Origin: CAZYXZ01 sp964651395 | GTDB taxonomy: Bacteria; Actinomycetota; Actinomycetes; BP-191 | Direction: 5' to 3' | DNA length: 21,751 nt | NCBI GenBank assembly: GCA_964651395.1 | Contig: CAZYXZ010000058.1 | Span: forward strand, 1 to 21,751 | In this document: positions 1 to 9,600 of the stretch, piece after piece | Layout of the letters: every line of letters starts with the position of its first letter | Position numbering within the stretch: the first letter of the stretch is position 1 | Notes under the pieces: generated by a model | The model's input: only the letters and a program-made list of their open reading frames with translations | What the model was told of the DNA's origin: nothing | Database searches by the model: none | Made by a program: the position numbers and the translations under genes

Positions 1-660
1 CGGCCGACCGGCGAGGACCGTGCCCAGGAAGGACTTGCGCGACGCGCCCACCAGCACCGGCCGGCCGGCCGCCACGAGCTCGGGCAGCGCAGCCAACAGG
101 GCGAGGTTGTGCTCGGCGGTCTTCGCGAAACCGATCCCCGGATCTACGACCACAAGCTCGGGCGCGACGCCGGCGTCGACCGCGGCGGCGACTCGCTCGT
201 CCAGCTCGGCGAGGACGTCCTTCACGACGGCGGCGTACACCGCACGGTCGGCCATGTCGGCGCTGGGCCCACGGTTGTGCATCACGACGTACCGCACTCC
301 CGCGGCAGCGACGACCTTGAGGATGCCGGGGTCGGCCGTCCCCCCGGAGACGTCGTTGACCATCTGGGCTCCCGCATCGAGAGCGGCGTCGGCGACGGAG
401 GAGCGGGTCGTGTCGATGGACACCACCGCACCGGCCGCCGCCAGCTCGCGGACAACCGGCAGGACCCTGCGCAGCTCTTCGTCGGCCTCGATGCGCGGCG
501 CCCCGGGGCGAGTGGACTCGCCACCCACGTCGACCAGGTCCGCGCCTTCGCTCACCAAGGCCAGGCCGTGCTCGATCGCCGCGGTCGCGTCGAGATAGTC
601 GCCACCGTCGGAGAACGAGTCGGGTGTCACGTTCACGACACCCATCACCATGCAGCGCAT
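1..660 (-). CDS. folP: Dihydropteroate synthase, 3' end cut by window edge
   Basis: Joins the pterin pyrophosphate precursor to p-aminobenzoate to make 7,8-dihydropteroate in cytosolic folate synthesis; the target family of sulfonamides. The 220 visible residues carry the family motifs in order: VVNVTPDSFSDGG (8-20), DVGGESTRPGA (44-54), SIDT (81-84), VNDVSGG (101-107), VMHNRG (126-131), DPGIGFAK (173-180) and GASRKSFLG (205-213). Family members are about 270-290 residues, so roughly the last 60 lie beyond base 1. I chose the ATG at 660 because an in-frame TAG lies 12 nt upstream; in-frame ATGs at 651 and 645 are alternatives. The gene follows folE by 29 nt, and folB and folK usually come next in actinobacteria. 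GAGG just before the ATG is too close to be a good ribosome site, and TAGGCT ends 6 nt before the ATG, so a leaderless transcript is possible (inference). Confidence 0.95.
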   Translation of the reverse strand, partial: MRCMVMGVVNVTPDSFSDGGDYLDATAAIEHGLALVSEGADLVDVGGESTRPGAPRIEADEELRRVLPVVRELAAAGAVVSIDTTRSSVADAALDAGAQMVNDVSGGTADPGILKVVAAAGVRYVVMHNRGPSADMADRAVYAAVVKDVLAELDERVAAAVDAGVAPELVVVDPGIGFAKTAEHNLALLAALPELVAAGRPVLVGASRKSFLGTVLAGRP

Positions 661-666
661 GTCCTC

Positions 667-672
667 AGCCTA
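667..672 (-). promoter_or_regulatory. Candidate -10 hexamer of a leaderless folP promoter
   Basis: On the minus strand TAGGCT fits the actinobacterial -10 pattern TANNNT and ends 6 nt before the folP ATG at 660, so transcription could begin at the start codon. No recognisable -35 is seen. The call rests on the motif, its spacing and the recurrence of this arrangement at three other genes in the window. Confidence 0.35.
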
Positions 673-682
673 GGGCGAGACG

Positions 683-700
683 TGCACCACTAGTGGTGCA
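683..700. repeat. Perfect 18-bp palindrome at the folE-folP junction
   Basis: TGCACCACTAGTGGTGCA reads identically on both strands with no mismatch and no spacer. It contains the last codons and TAG stop of folE. If folP starts transcription at its ATG, the palindrome covers about -23 to -40, the usual place for an operator. It lacks a loop and a U tract, so it is a poor intrinsic terminator. A dimeric repressor site is an inference. Confidence 0.6.
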
Positions 701-1261
701 GGATCAGGCTCATCGCCTCGGCCCGCGTCGAGGTGCTGTCGCGGAACAGACCGCGGACGGCGGAGGTGACGGTGCTCGAGCCGGGCTTGCGGACCCCGCG
801 GATGGACATGCACAGGTGCTCCGCCTCGATGACGACGATCACGCCGCGCGGCTTGAGCTGCTCCTCGAGCGCGTCGGCGATCTGCGTCGTGAGCCGCTCC
901 TGCACCTGCGGTCGCCGGGCGTAGAGGTCGACCAGCCGGCCGAGCTTCGACAGCCCGGTGATCTGCCCCTCGTCGTTAGGGATGTACCCGACGTGCGCCT
1001 TGCCGACGAAGGGCACCAGGTGGTGCTCGCAGAGACTGGTCAGCTCCATGTCGCGCACGATGACCATCTCGTCGTGGCCCTCTTCGAAGACGGTCGTCAG
1101 CACCTCGGCCGGGTCGCGGTGCAACCCGGCGAAGATCTCGCGGTACATGCGGGCCACGCGCGCGGGCGTCTCGAGCAGACCCTCGCGGTCGGGGTCCTCG
1201 CCGACAGCGGCCAGCAGCTCGCGGACGGCGGCCTCCGCGCGCTCCTGGTCGAAGGTGTGGC

Positions 1262-1265
<4 letters not shown>
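690..1265 (-). CDS. folE: GTP cyclohydrolase I
   Basis: Converts GTP to 7,8-dihydroneopterin triphosphate, the first step of tetrahydrofolate synthesis; family members are decameric zinc enzymes. The 191-residue length is normal. Zinc ligands by family alignment are C79 and H82 in LCEHH and C152 in EHLCMSIRGV; H81 and H150 are the neighbouring active-site histidines. The segment GLSKLGRLVDLYARRPQVQ (104-122) is also typical. Start is GTG at 1265, overlapping the ftsH TGA by four bases (GTGA, 1262-1265), with GGAG just upstream inside ftsH, so translation is probably coupled to ftsH. The TAG stop lies inside the 18-bp palindrome, and folP begins 29 nt later, making an ftsH-folE-folP unit. Confidence 0.97.
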
Positions 1266-3292
<2,027 letters not shown>

Positions 3293-3384
3293 GATGGTCG
3301 GACCGCTCGGTCGTGGTGACCGGCGCCCCATCCTCCTGCCAGTGTTGGAGCCCACCCCGGCGCGCCGCACGGGGCTTTCACGGT

Positions 3385-3416
3385 AACACCCGAACGCGGA
3401 GCTCAGCCGGGGTGTT
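3385..3416 (-). terminator. Stem-loop after hpt, possible terminator
   Basis: AACACCC and GGGTGTT form a perfect 7-bp stem around an 18-nt loop, starting 3 nt after the hpt stop codon and before ftsH. There is no U run, so it would be a weak or factor-assisted terminator. It is the only hairpin seen between the long egt-to-hpt gene run and ftsH. Confidence 0.35.
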
Positions 3417-3419
3417 CCG

Positions 3420-3980
3420 TCAGCCCCCGTAGACCTCGGACTTCAGGGTCGCGATGTAGGGCAGGTTCCGGAACCGCTCCCCGTAGTCCAGCCCGTAGCC
3501 GACGACGAAGATGCTGGGCAGGTCGAACCCGACGTACTTGACCGGGATGTCCACCTGGGCGGCCTCCGGCTTGCGCAGCAGGGCACACACCTCGATGGAG
3601 GACGGTCCGCGAAACCGCAGGTTCCGGAGCAGGTAGTTCAGCGTCAGCCCGGAGTCGATCACGTCCTCGACGATGAGCACGTCCTTGCCGACGATGTCGC
3701 GGTCCAGGTCCTTCAGGATCCGGACGACCCCGGAGGTCGACGTGGCGGAGCCGTACGACGAGACGGCCATGAAGTCCAGGGACACCGGCACCGTCAGCGC
3801 CCGGGCCAGGTCGGTCATGATCATGAAGGCGCCCTTGAGGACCCCCACCAGCAGGACCTCGCGGCCGGCGTAGTCGGCGTCGATCTCGCGGGCCAGCTCC
3901 TCGACCCGGTCCTGGATCTGCTGGCGCGAGAACAGCACGTCCTGGATGGCGTCGTCGCTCGCCCTCGTGCCCACCGTCAC
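3420..3980 (-). CDS. hpt: Hypoxanthine phosphoribosyltransferase
   Basis: Purine salvage enzyme that transfers phosphoribose from PRPP to hypoxanthine or guanine, giving IMP or GMP in the cytosol. The 186 residues match the family length. Visible signatures are VGVLKGAFM (45-53), the flexible-loop SSYGS (74-78), the PRPP loop VLIVEDVIDSGLTL (101-114) with E105, D106 and catalytic D109, and FVVGYGLDYGERFRNLPYI (158-176) with D165 for purine recognition. Start is GTG 3980, overlapping the tilS stop as GTGA (3977-3980); an in-frame GTG two codons later is an alternative. The tilS-hpt pairing is very common across bacteria, and in several phyla tilS, hpt and ftsH sit together as they do here. Confidence 0.97.
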   Translation of the reverse strand: MTVGTRASDDAIQDVLFSRQQIQDRVEELAREIDADYAGREVLLVGVLKGAFMIMTDLARALTVPVSLDFMAVSSYGSATSTSGVVRILKDLDRDIVGKDVLIVEDVIDSGLTLNYLLRNLRFRGPSSIEVCALLRKPEAAQVDIPVKYVGFDLPSIFVVGYGLDYGERFRNLPYIATLKSEVYGG

Positions 3981-4981
3981 GCGCCACCGCCCTGCACGAT
4001 CGCGAGCCTCGCACAGCTGCGGACCGCGACCAAACCCCCGGGCAGAGCGGCCGGCCCCTGGCCGTGCCAGTCGGTGATGAGGGCGTCCAGGGCCGCGACG
4101 TGGACCGCGCCCAGCGCGCCGGCCGGGCAGCCGGCGGCGAGCGCCATCCGGCGGAGCACGCGGCCGCGGAGAGCGGGGTGCAGTCCTTCGAGCGCGACGA
4201 CGTGCGCGGCGGCCTTCTCGTCCGGCTCGCCGGGCAGCGCGCAGGTGACCGCGGCGGCGTCGGCCAGCTGGTCGAGCAGGTCCGCGTCGTCGCGCAGCAG
4301 GTCCGCCGTACGGGCGAGGGCGGCCGCGACGCCGGGGCCGAGCGCCGACTCGAGTGCCGGCAGCACCGTGTGCCGCACGCGGTTGCGCGCGTACGCCGGA
4401 TCGTCGTTGGCCGGATCCGCCCAGACGGGCAGGTCGAGGGCGGCGCAGGCCCGCACGGTGGTGTCGCGGGTCAGGCCGAGCAGCGGCCGTCGGAACCGGC
4501 CGCGCGCGCGCGGCATCCCGGCCAGCGACCGGGCACCGGAGCCGCGCGCCAGCCCGAGCAGCACCGACTCGGCCTGGTCGTCGCGCGTGTGGCCGAGCAG
4601 CACGACCGCCGCGTCGTGGCTCCCGGCGGCCTCCTCGAGCGCGGCGTAGCGACGGTCCCGGGCGAGCGCCTCGGGACCGCCCACGGCGTCCCGGGGAGCG
4701 GGCGGCGCGACCACGGCGGCGACGACCTCGACGCCGAGCGCGTGCGCGGTCTCGGTCACCGCGCGGGCCTGGAGGGCGGAGCCCTCCGCGAGGCCGTGGT
4801 CGACGTGGACGCAGCCGCTGCGCAGCCCGGCCCTCTCGGCCACCCAGGCGAGACCGGCGAGCAGCGCGAGCGAGTCCGGACCACCCGAGCAGGCCACGAG
4901 GACGAGCTCCCCCGGCGTCAGGTCGTCGAGGTCGGCGCGGACCGCGGCGCGCACGGCGGCCACGGCGGGATCAGGTGGCAC
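3977..4981 (-). CDS. tilS: tRNA(Ile)-lysidine synthase
   Basis: Attaches lysine to C34 of the tRNA-Ile with CAU anticodon, using ATP, so that it reads AUA instead of AUG. The 334-residue protein has the N-terminal PP-loop SGGPDS (32-37), HVDHGL (59-64), GHTRDDQAES (130-139), and DPANDDPAYARNRVRH (189-204), all diagnostic for TilS. The remainder, about 215-334, is Ala/Leu rich and matches the shorter actinobacterial form without the large C-terminal domain of the E. coli enzyme (from family knowledge). Start is GTG 4981, which overlaps the upstream DUF2342 gene by 11 nt, and it overlaps hpt by 4 nt, so the three are almost certainly co-translated from one message. Confidence 0.95.
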   Translation of the reverse strand: MPPDPAVAAVRAAVRADLDDLTPGELVLVACSGGPDSLALLAGLAWVAERAGLRSGCVHVDHGLAEGSALQARAVTETAHALGVEVVAAVVAPPAPRDAVGGPEALARDRRYAALEEAAGSHDAAVVLLGHTRDDQAESVLLGLARGSGARSLAGMPRARGRFRRPLLGLTRDTTVRACAALDLPVWADPANDDPAYARNRVRHTVLPALESALGPGVAAALARTADLLRDDADLLDQLADAAAVTCALPGEPDEKAAAHVVALEGLHPALRGRVLRRMALAAGCPAGALGAVHVAALDALITDWHGQGPAALPGGLVAVRSCARLAIVQGGGA

Positions 4982-6053
4982 TGCCCACCGCGTCGCGAGG
5001 CGGGACGACGCGCGCGAGCCAGGCAGCCGGATCGCGGATCTCCGCCAGGTCGGGCAGGGTCTCGGGCGACGTCCAGACCGTGTTGAAGGCGGCCATGCCG
5101 ACGGCCTCGGCGACGTGGCGGACGAACTTCTCCCCCTCGGCGTACTGCTGCATCTTCAGATCCATGCCGAACAGGCTGCGGATCAGCCGGTCGATGGGAT
5201 TGGCGCCCTTGCGACGGTTGTCGAAACGTTCGCGGATCAGCTCCGCCGTCGGTACGACGGTCGGTCCGACACCGTCCATGACGTAGTCCCCGTGGCCCTC
5301 GAGCAGGCTCATCAGCGCCTGGACGCGGACCAGCACCTCGCGTTGCTGGGGTGACTGCAGCAGCTCGACGACCGACGGCCGCGGGCCGCCGGTGGCCGCT
5401 CCACGGACGGCGGAGGCGACGCCGCGGAGGCGCTCGACCAGCTGCGCGGGATCGAGCTCGGACGCGTCGATGAACTCGCGGACCAGACCCATGAAGTAGT
5501 CACGCAGCCACGGCACGGCGGTGAACTGCGTCTTGTGGGTCACCTCGTGCAGCGCGACCCAGAGCCGGAAGTCGTCGGGGTCGACACCGAGCCGGCGCTC
5601 CGCGTCGATGATGTTGGGCGCGACCAGCGTCAGCCGGCCCGCGTCCTCGCCCGGGGGCAGGAAGAGCTCGAACTGGCCGAGGACCCGCGCGCCCAGGTAG
5701 GCCATGAGCGTGCCGACCTGCACGCCCGTGACCTTGGCGCCGACGGCGCGCACGAGGCCGGTCGGCGCCGCACGCCGCGACGTCACCGCGTCCACAAGCG
5801 GCTGGACGACGAGCCGGAAGCCGTCGACGTTCGCCTGCACCCAGCCGATCCGGTCGACCACCTGCACGGGGATGTCGAGGTCCGGCAGCACCAGGCCGGT
5901 GAAGTCCTGGACGTGACGCTCCGCGATCGGCACGAGCTCGCGCAGCTGGAGCGTCACGGCACGCGCCTCGTCCGGCGACACCTCGGGGCCGGGTCGCATC
6001 ACCATGCGCGCGGTCGAGACCGCGACGTCCCAGTCGATCAGGTCAGCGGGCAC
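4971..6053 (-). CDS. DUF2342 zinc-dependent metalloprotease-like protein
   Basis: Recognised as the DUF2342 family, annotated in databases as zinc-dependent metalloprotease or 'coenzyme F420 biosynthesis associated'; Rv3626c holds the same place in M. tuberculosis (from memory). The 360-residue protein has HEVTH at 169-173, the HExxH zinc motif, preceded by the hydrophobic strand FRLWVAL, and a candidate third ligand E252 in LEGHGDYVMD (251-260). No signal peptide is seen. A short hydrophobic segment near 113-127 might contact the membrane. GTG 6053 is the start, with AAGGAG 12 nt upstream, which is long spacing. It overlaps tilS by 11 nt. The substrate is unknown. Placement after dacB hints at an envelope role, but the F420 link is only a family label and no F420 gene is in the window. 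Confidence 0.88.
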   Translation of the reverse strand: MPADLIDWDVAVSTARMVMRPGPEVSPDEARAVTLQLRELVPIAERHVQDFTGLVLPDLDIPVQVVDRIGWVQANVDGFRLVVQPLVDAVTSRRAAPTGLVRAVGAKVTGVQVGTLMAYLGARVLGQFELFLPPGEDAGRLTLVAPNIIDAERRLGVDPDDFRLWVALHEVTHKTQFTAVPWLRDYFMGLVREFIDASELDPAQLVERLRGVASAVRGAATGGPRPSVVELLQSPQQREVLVRVQALMSLLEGHGDYVMDGVGPTVVPTAELIRERFDNRRKGANPIDRLIRSLFGMDLKMQQYAEGEKFVRHVAEAVGMAAFNTVWTSPETLPDLAEIRDPAAWLARVVPPRDAVGSAT

Positions 6054-6074
6054 GTTGAGACTGCACTCCTTAGC

Positions 6075-6091
6075 CGGGGACTCCGTCCCCG
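6075..6091. repeat. Short 7-bp hairpin before the DUF2342 gene
   Basis: CGGGGAC and GTCCCCG pair around a TCC loop in the 55-nt gap between the small membrane protein and the DUF2342 gene. In the minus-strand RNA it sits just before AAGGAG. It lacks a U run, so it is more likely an mRNA stability or translation element than a terminator, if it has a function. Confidence 0.35.
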
Positions 6092-6108
6092 CCGTACCCC
6101 CGATTGAC

Positions 6109-6366
6109 CTACTTCGACCCGCCGCGGCGCTGGTTGGCGCCGAAGGCGCGGGCCTTCGCGATGTAGCCGATGGCGACGGCGACCGTGGTGAGGACCGCGA
6201 GGTAGAGCAGCGCCGTCATCATCTGGTAGCTCCACGGCTTGCCCGGCTCGAGCTCGTCACGGGTCGGCGGCGGGTCCACCAGCTGCGCCATCGCGGACGC
6301 CGGAGCCACGAGCAGCATCGTCGCGACGAGCGCCGTGACTGCGCGGTACGACGGTCGGGTGCGCAT
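6109..6366 (-). CDS. Small signal-peptide, single-pass membrane protein
   Basis: I do not recognise this 85-residue protein. Residues 1-27 look like a signal peptide: basic MRTRPSYR, a hydrophobic core TALVATMLLV, and a good cleavage site ASAMA before Q28. An acidic, proline-rich linker (28-47) follows, then one membrane helix about 49-70 and a basic tail KARAFGANQRRGGSK. By the positive-inside rule the linker is outside and the tail inside. Start ATG 6366 is firmly set by GGAGG nine nt upstream; the frame stays open to 6540 without support. It lies 49 nt after dacB and 55 nt before the DUF2342 gene. The context suggests an envelope-associated accessory protein of one of them. If the signal is not cleaved it would be a two-helix hairpin protein. 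Confidence 0.75.
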   Translation of the reverse strand: MRTRPSYRAVTALVATMLLVAPASAMAQLVDPPPTRDELEPGKPWSYQMMTALLYLAVLTTVAVAIGYIAKARAFGANQRRGGSK

Positions 6367-6415
6367 CGGGTGATACCTCCGCAGGGTCGAGCTATGGACG
6401 TCGCAGATCGTAGCG

Positions 6416-7855
6416 TTACCCGTCGCAGCCGCAGGCGCGCAGGGCGGCGACAGCACGGTCGAGCGCGGCCGCCGCCTTGCCGGTGCCTTTCGTCGGCAGC
6501 CGGTCCGCGGAGAGCGCGAAGGCCAGGACCCGGCCGCCACGGGTGAGGACCACGCCCGCCAGGGTCGTGACGTTGTCCAGGGTGCCGGTCTTCGCCCGGA
6601 CCCAGCCGGCCGCGGTGCTGCCCTCGTCGCTCTCCCGGTACCGGTTGGCCAGCGTCCCGTCGAAGCCGCCCACAGCCAGGCCGGTCAGCACCGGCCGCAA
6701 GGCGGGATGGCCGGGGTCGGCGGCCAGCCGCAGCAGGGCCACCAGGCCGGCGGCCGTCGACCGGTCCCGGGTCGAGAGCCCGGAGCTGTCGTAGAGCACG
6801 CCCCCCTCGTCCGAGACACCGAGCTCGCGCAGCGCCCCGCGCGTGCCCTCGGCGGCACCGTCGAAGCTGCCGGCCAGGCCGCGTGCCTTCCCGACCAGCC
6901 GGCCGAGGCTCTCCGCGAGGTTGTTGTCGCTCAGGGAGAGCATCCGCTCGACCAGCGAGGTCATCGGAGGCGAACGCACCTCGGCCAGCTGGGTCGCCTG
7001 CGCGGGGGCGACCCCGCGGTCGACTCCGCCGTCCACGACGACACCGGCGGCGACCAGGAGGCTCTTGAGGAGCTGACCCACCGCGAGGTCGGGGTCGGCG
7101 AAGCGCTTGTCGTCGTCCGGCGTACGCCGACCGCTGTCAGCCATGACGGCGGTCACGGGAGCGACCGAGCCCTCGGAGACGTAGTTGGGCTTCCAACCCG
7201 GCGCGAGGGTCGGTCCGGAGAAGGCGGAGCCGTCGACCACGACCCGCCCGGTGATGCGCTTCACACCGGCCCGCTGCAGGGCGGTGACCAGATCACTCAC
7301 GCGCGCCGACCTCGGGAACAGGTCCTCGGCCGCCGGGCTGGCCAGCGTGGAGTCACCCCCCCCGACCAGCACCAGGTCGCCGGAGAGCACGCCGCCGGCC
7401 GGCGCGGCCGCCGCGACGAGACGGGTGGCCAGGGTCGTGTCCGCGCCGAGGGTGGTCAGGGCGGCGACGGCCGTGGACAGCTTGGCGGTCGACGCGGGGA
7501 GCACCGGCACCGTGGCGTTGCGGGCGTAGAGGACCCGGCTGGTTGCCACATCGGTGACCGCTGCGGTCACCCGTGAGCCGAGGCTGGCGTCACCGAGGAG
7601 TCGGTCGAGCACTGCCGCCACGCCGGCGTTCGTCGCCGGCTGTCCCGCGCCCGGCCGGATGGCGAGCTCAGCCAGCGGCGGCGGTGGTACGCCGGTGGGC
7701 GAGCCCGTGGCGATCCGCGTCGGCGGCGAAGGGCGGGCTGCGACGCGACCGTCGTCGGCTCGCAGCGCCACCACCACGGTCCCGGCGGCCAGGAGCGAAC
7801 CCGTGACGGCCGACACGAGCGCAGTGCGGACCAGACGTCCGCGACGAGTCAGCAC
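6416..7855 (-). CDS. dacB: D-alanyl-D-alanine carboxypeptidase/endopeptidase (PBP4 type)
   Basis: Class C penicillin-binding protein that removes terminal D-Ala from stem peptides or cuts peptidoglycan cross-links outside the membrane. Residues 8-31 form an uncleaved anchor or signal segment after basic MLTRRGRLVR, followed by a Pro-rich linker (41-61). Catalytic motifs in order: SxxK as S122-TAK (in PASTAK), SxN as SDN 309-311, and KTG 422-424. The long insert between the first two motifs is the mark of the PBP4 group. The 479-residue length is normal. Start GTG 7855 has GAGG four nt upstream, and it lies 29 nt after egtD. In mycobacteria the same gene (Rv3627c) stands next to ppa; here the egt genes lie between them. 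Confidence 0.95.
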   Translation of the reverse strand: MLTRRGRLVRTALVSAVTGSLLAAGTVVVALRADDGRVAARPSPPTRIATGSPTGVPPPPLAELAIRPGAGQPATNAGVAAVLDRLLGDASLGSRVTAAVTDVATSRVLYARNATVPVLPASTAKLSTAVAALTTLGADTTLATRLVAAAAPAGGVLSGDLVLVGGGDSTLASPAAEDLFPRSARVSDLVTALQRAGVKRITGRVVVDGSAFSGPTLAPGWKPNYVSEGSVAPVTAVMADSGRRTPDDDKRFADPDLAVGQLLKSLLVAAGVVVDGGVDRGVAPAQATQLAEVRSPPMTSLVERMLSLSDNNLAESLGRLVGKARGLAGSFDGAAEGTRGALRELGVSDEGGVLYDSSGLSTRDRSTAAGLVALLRLAADPGHPALRPVLTGLAVGGFDGTLANRYRESDEGSTAAGWVRAKTGTLDNVTTLAGVVLTRGGRVLAFALSADRLPTKGTGKAAAALDRAVAALRACGCDG

Positions 7856-7884
7856 TGCGCCTCAGCGCCTCGTTGTCGGTTGCA

Positions 7885-8853
7885 TCAGCAGCGTGTGGAC
7901 AGCGAGACGGCGAAGTCGCCGACCGGGTCGGTCCAGAGCTGCTCGACCTGCAGGCCGGCCGCGGCCAGCTCGGCCTCGATGCGCTCGCGGCGGAACTTCG
8001 CGCTGATCTCCGTGCGCATCTCCTCACCTGTCGCGAACGGCACGGTGAGACCGAGCTCCGCGACCGTGACCTGCTGGTCACGGGTGGACCGCAGGCGCAT
8101 CTCGATCCACTCCTCCTCGGCGTCCCACCGTGCGACATGCTCGAAGGCGCCCGGATCGAAGTCCGCACCCAGCTCACGGTTGATGACCGACAGCACGTTG
8201 CGGTTGAACTCGGCGGTCACGCCCGCGGCGTCGTCGTAGGCCTCGACCAGCCGTTGCTCGGCCTTGACCAGGTCCGTGCCCAGCAGCAGGGCGTCGTCGG
8301 CGTCCATCGTGCGCGCGAGCGCGGCGAGGAACCTGGCCCGTTGCCCGGGCCGCAGGTTGCCGATCGTGCCGCCGAGGAAGACGACGAGTCGTCGGCCTTC
8401 GGTGGGCACGTCGCCGAGGTGCCGTTCGAAGTCACCGACGATGGCGTGCACGTCGACACCAGGGTGCTCGGCGGCGAGGCTCGCCGCCGACTCACGCAGT
8501 GTCTGCTCGGAGACGTCGAAGGGGACGATGCGCGCCAGCGTGCCGGCGGAGGTCAGCGCCGACAGCAGCAGACGCGTCTTCTCCGACGTGCCCGAACCGA
8601 GCTCGACCAAGGTGTCCGCCCCGGAGACCTTGGCGATCTCGTCCGCACGGTCGGCGAGGATCCATCGCTCGCGCGCGGTCGGGTAGTACTCGGGCAGCCG
8701 CGTGATCTCGTCGAAGAGCTCGGACCCCCGCGCGTCGTAGAACCACTTGGGCGGCAGCTCCTTGGGGCTGCTGGTCAGCCCCGCACGCACGTCGGCGGCC
8801 AGCGCCGCGTGCACCTCGGCCGGCGTGAGCAGGACGTCGACGCGGACGCTCAT
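7885..8853 (-). CDS. egtD: L-histidine N-alpha-methyltransferase
   Basis: Trimethylates the alpha-amino group of histidine with three SAM to make hercynine, the first committed step of ergothioneine synthesis, in the cytosol. The 322-residue length equals the family norm. The SAM site is ELGSGTSEKT (84-93). Residues reported for the M. smegmatis enzyme fall at the same numbers: Y56 in EYYPTA, N166 in GGTIGN, M252, E282 and S284 in RTEIS. Histidine, rather than tryptophan, is therefore the expected substrate. Start ATG 8853 overlaps the egtC stop as ATGA (8850-8853); the frame stays open far upstream through egtC, but that extension is Arg-rich shadow sequence. Ends 29 nt before dacB. Confidence 0.97.
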   Translation of the reverse strand: MSVRVDVLLTPAEVHAALAADVRAGLTSSPKELPPKWFYDARGSELFDEITRLPEYYPTARERWILADRADEIAKVSGADTLVELGSGTSEKTRLLLSALTSAGTLARIVPFDVSEQTLRESAASLAAEHPGVDVHAIVGDFERHLGDVPTEGRRLVVFLGGTIGNLRPGQRARFLAALARTMDADDALLLGTDLVKAEQRLVEAYDDAAGVTAEFNRNVLSVINRELGADFDPGAFEHVARWDAEEEWIEMRLRSTRDQQVTVAELGLTVPFATGEEMRTEISAKFRRERIEAELAAAGLQVEQLWTDPVGDFAVSLSTRC

Positions 8854-9587
8854 CGCGGCAGCTCGGGCAGCGGCGTCAGCACCGGAGTCGTGCCCGTCGA
8901 GAACTCGACGAGCGTGTTGTCCGGCACCGCCCGCCAGGCTGGGTCGTCGTCGTGCGGCTCGGACGCGACGAGCACGCCGCCACCCCGCTCGATGGTGAAC
9001 AGGCTGTTGCCGGCGGCGGTCGCGGCGACGCGGTGCCCGTCGGTGAGCAGCAGGTTGAGCCGCCCGCGGCTCGACTCGCGGATGCGCGCCACGACGGTGG
9101 TCAGCGCCGCGCCCGGCGACGCGCCCTGGGCGAGCTCGCCCATGACCGCGCCGAAGACGAGGGCGGAGTCGACCGGCGCGATCGCCTCGGCGGGCAGCGG
9201 GTCCGGCTGCTGCTTGCGCAGCACCGTGGTGTCGCGGACGGAGCCGTTGTGGCTGAACAGCCACGGTCCGTCCGTGAAAGGCGCGGTGCAGCTCTCCTCG
9301 ACCGGGTAGCCCGGCGTCGCCGCGCGAATCGCCGCGAGGATGGCGCCGGACCGCACCACGCCGGCCAGGCTGCGGAAGGACAGGTCCGTCCAGATCGGGA
9401 TGCTTCGGCGATACCGGGCCGGCTCGGCGCGCTCTGCGTCGTACCAGCCGGCGCCGAAACCGTCGGCGTTGACCTTCTCCGTGCCGAGCCGGGAGTCCGA
9501 CGCCTGGGTCACGAGGCTGCGCGGCGGCGCGAGCAACAGCTCGTGCAGCGACAGCGGCGGCCCGAGGTAGGCCAGGTGGCGGCACAT
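8850..9587 (-). CDS. egtC: Gamma-glutamyl hercynylcysteine sulfoxide hydrolase
   Basis: Class II glutamine amidotransferase-fold enzyme that removes the gamma-glutamyl group from the EgtB product, leaving hercynylcysteine sulfoxide. The nucleophile is C2, exposed after Met removal in MCRHLAYLG. Other family features are KVNADGFGAGWY (38-49), FSHNGSV (111-117) and LLLTDGHR (179-186). At 245 residues it is close to family length. ATG 9587 is fixed by the need for Cys at position 2; it lies 13 nt after egtB with only a weak GAGAG ahead, so it probably relies on coupling from egtB. It overlaps egtD by four bases. Confidence 0.96.
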   Translation of the reverse strand: MCRHLAYLGPPLSLHELLLAPPRSLVTQASDSRLGTEKVNADGFGAGWYDAERAEPARYRRSIPIWTDLSFRSLAGVVRSGAILAAIRAATPGYPVEESCTAPFTDGPWLFSHNGSVRDTTVLRKQQPDPLPAEAIAPVDSALVFGAVMGELAQGASPGAALTTVVARIRESSRGRLNLLLTDGHRVAATAAGNSLFTIERGGGVLVASEPHDDDPAWRAVPDNTLVEFSTGTTPVLTPLPELPR

Positions 9588-9600
9588 GCCGGTAAGTCTC

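Noticed and set aside
6367..6540. Longer start for the small membrane protein inside dacB
   Set aside because: It adds an Arg/Pro-rich segment ahead of a clear signal peptide, and the GGAGG site points to ATG 6366.
8854..9585. N-terminal extension of egtD to a frame of about 566 codons
   Set aside because: The extra part is an alternative frame of egtC with shadow-like Arg/Ala composition; EgtD active-site numbering matches the mycobacterial enzyme only from ATG 8853.
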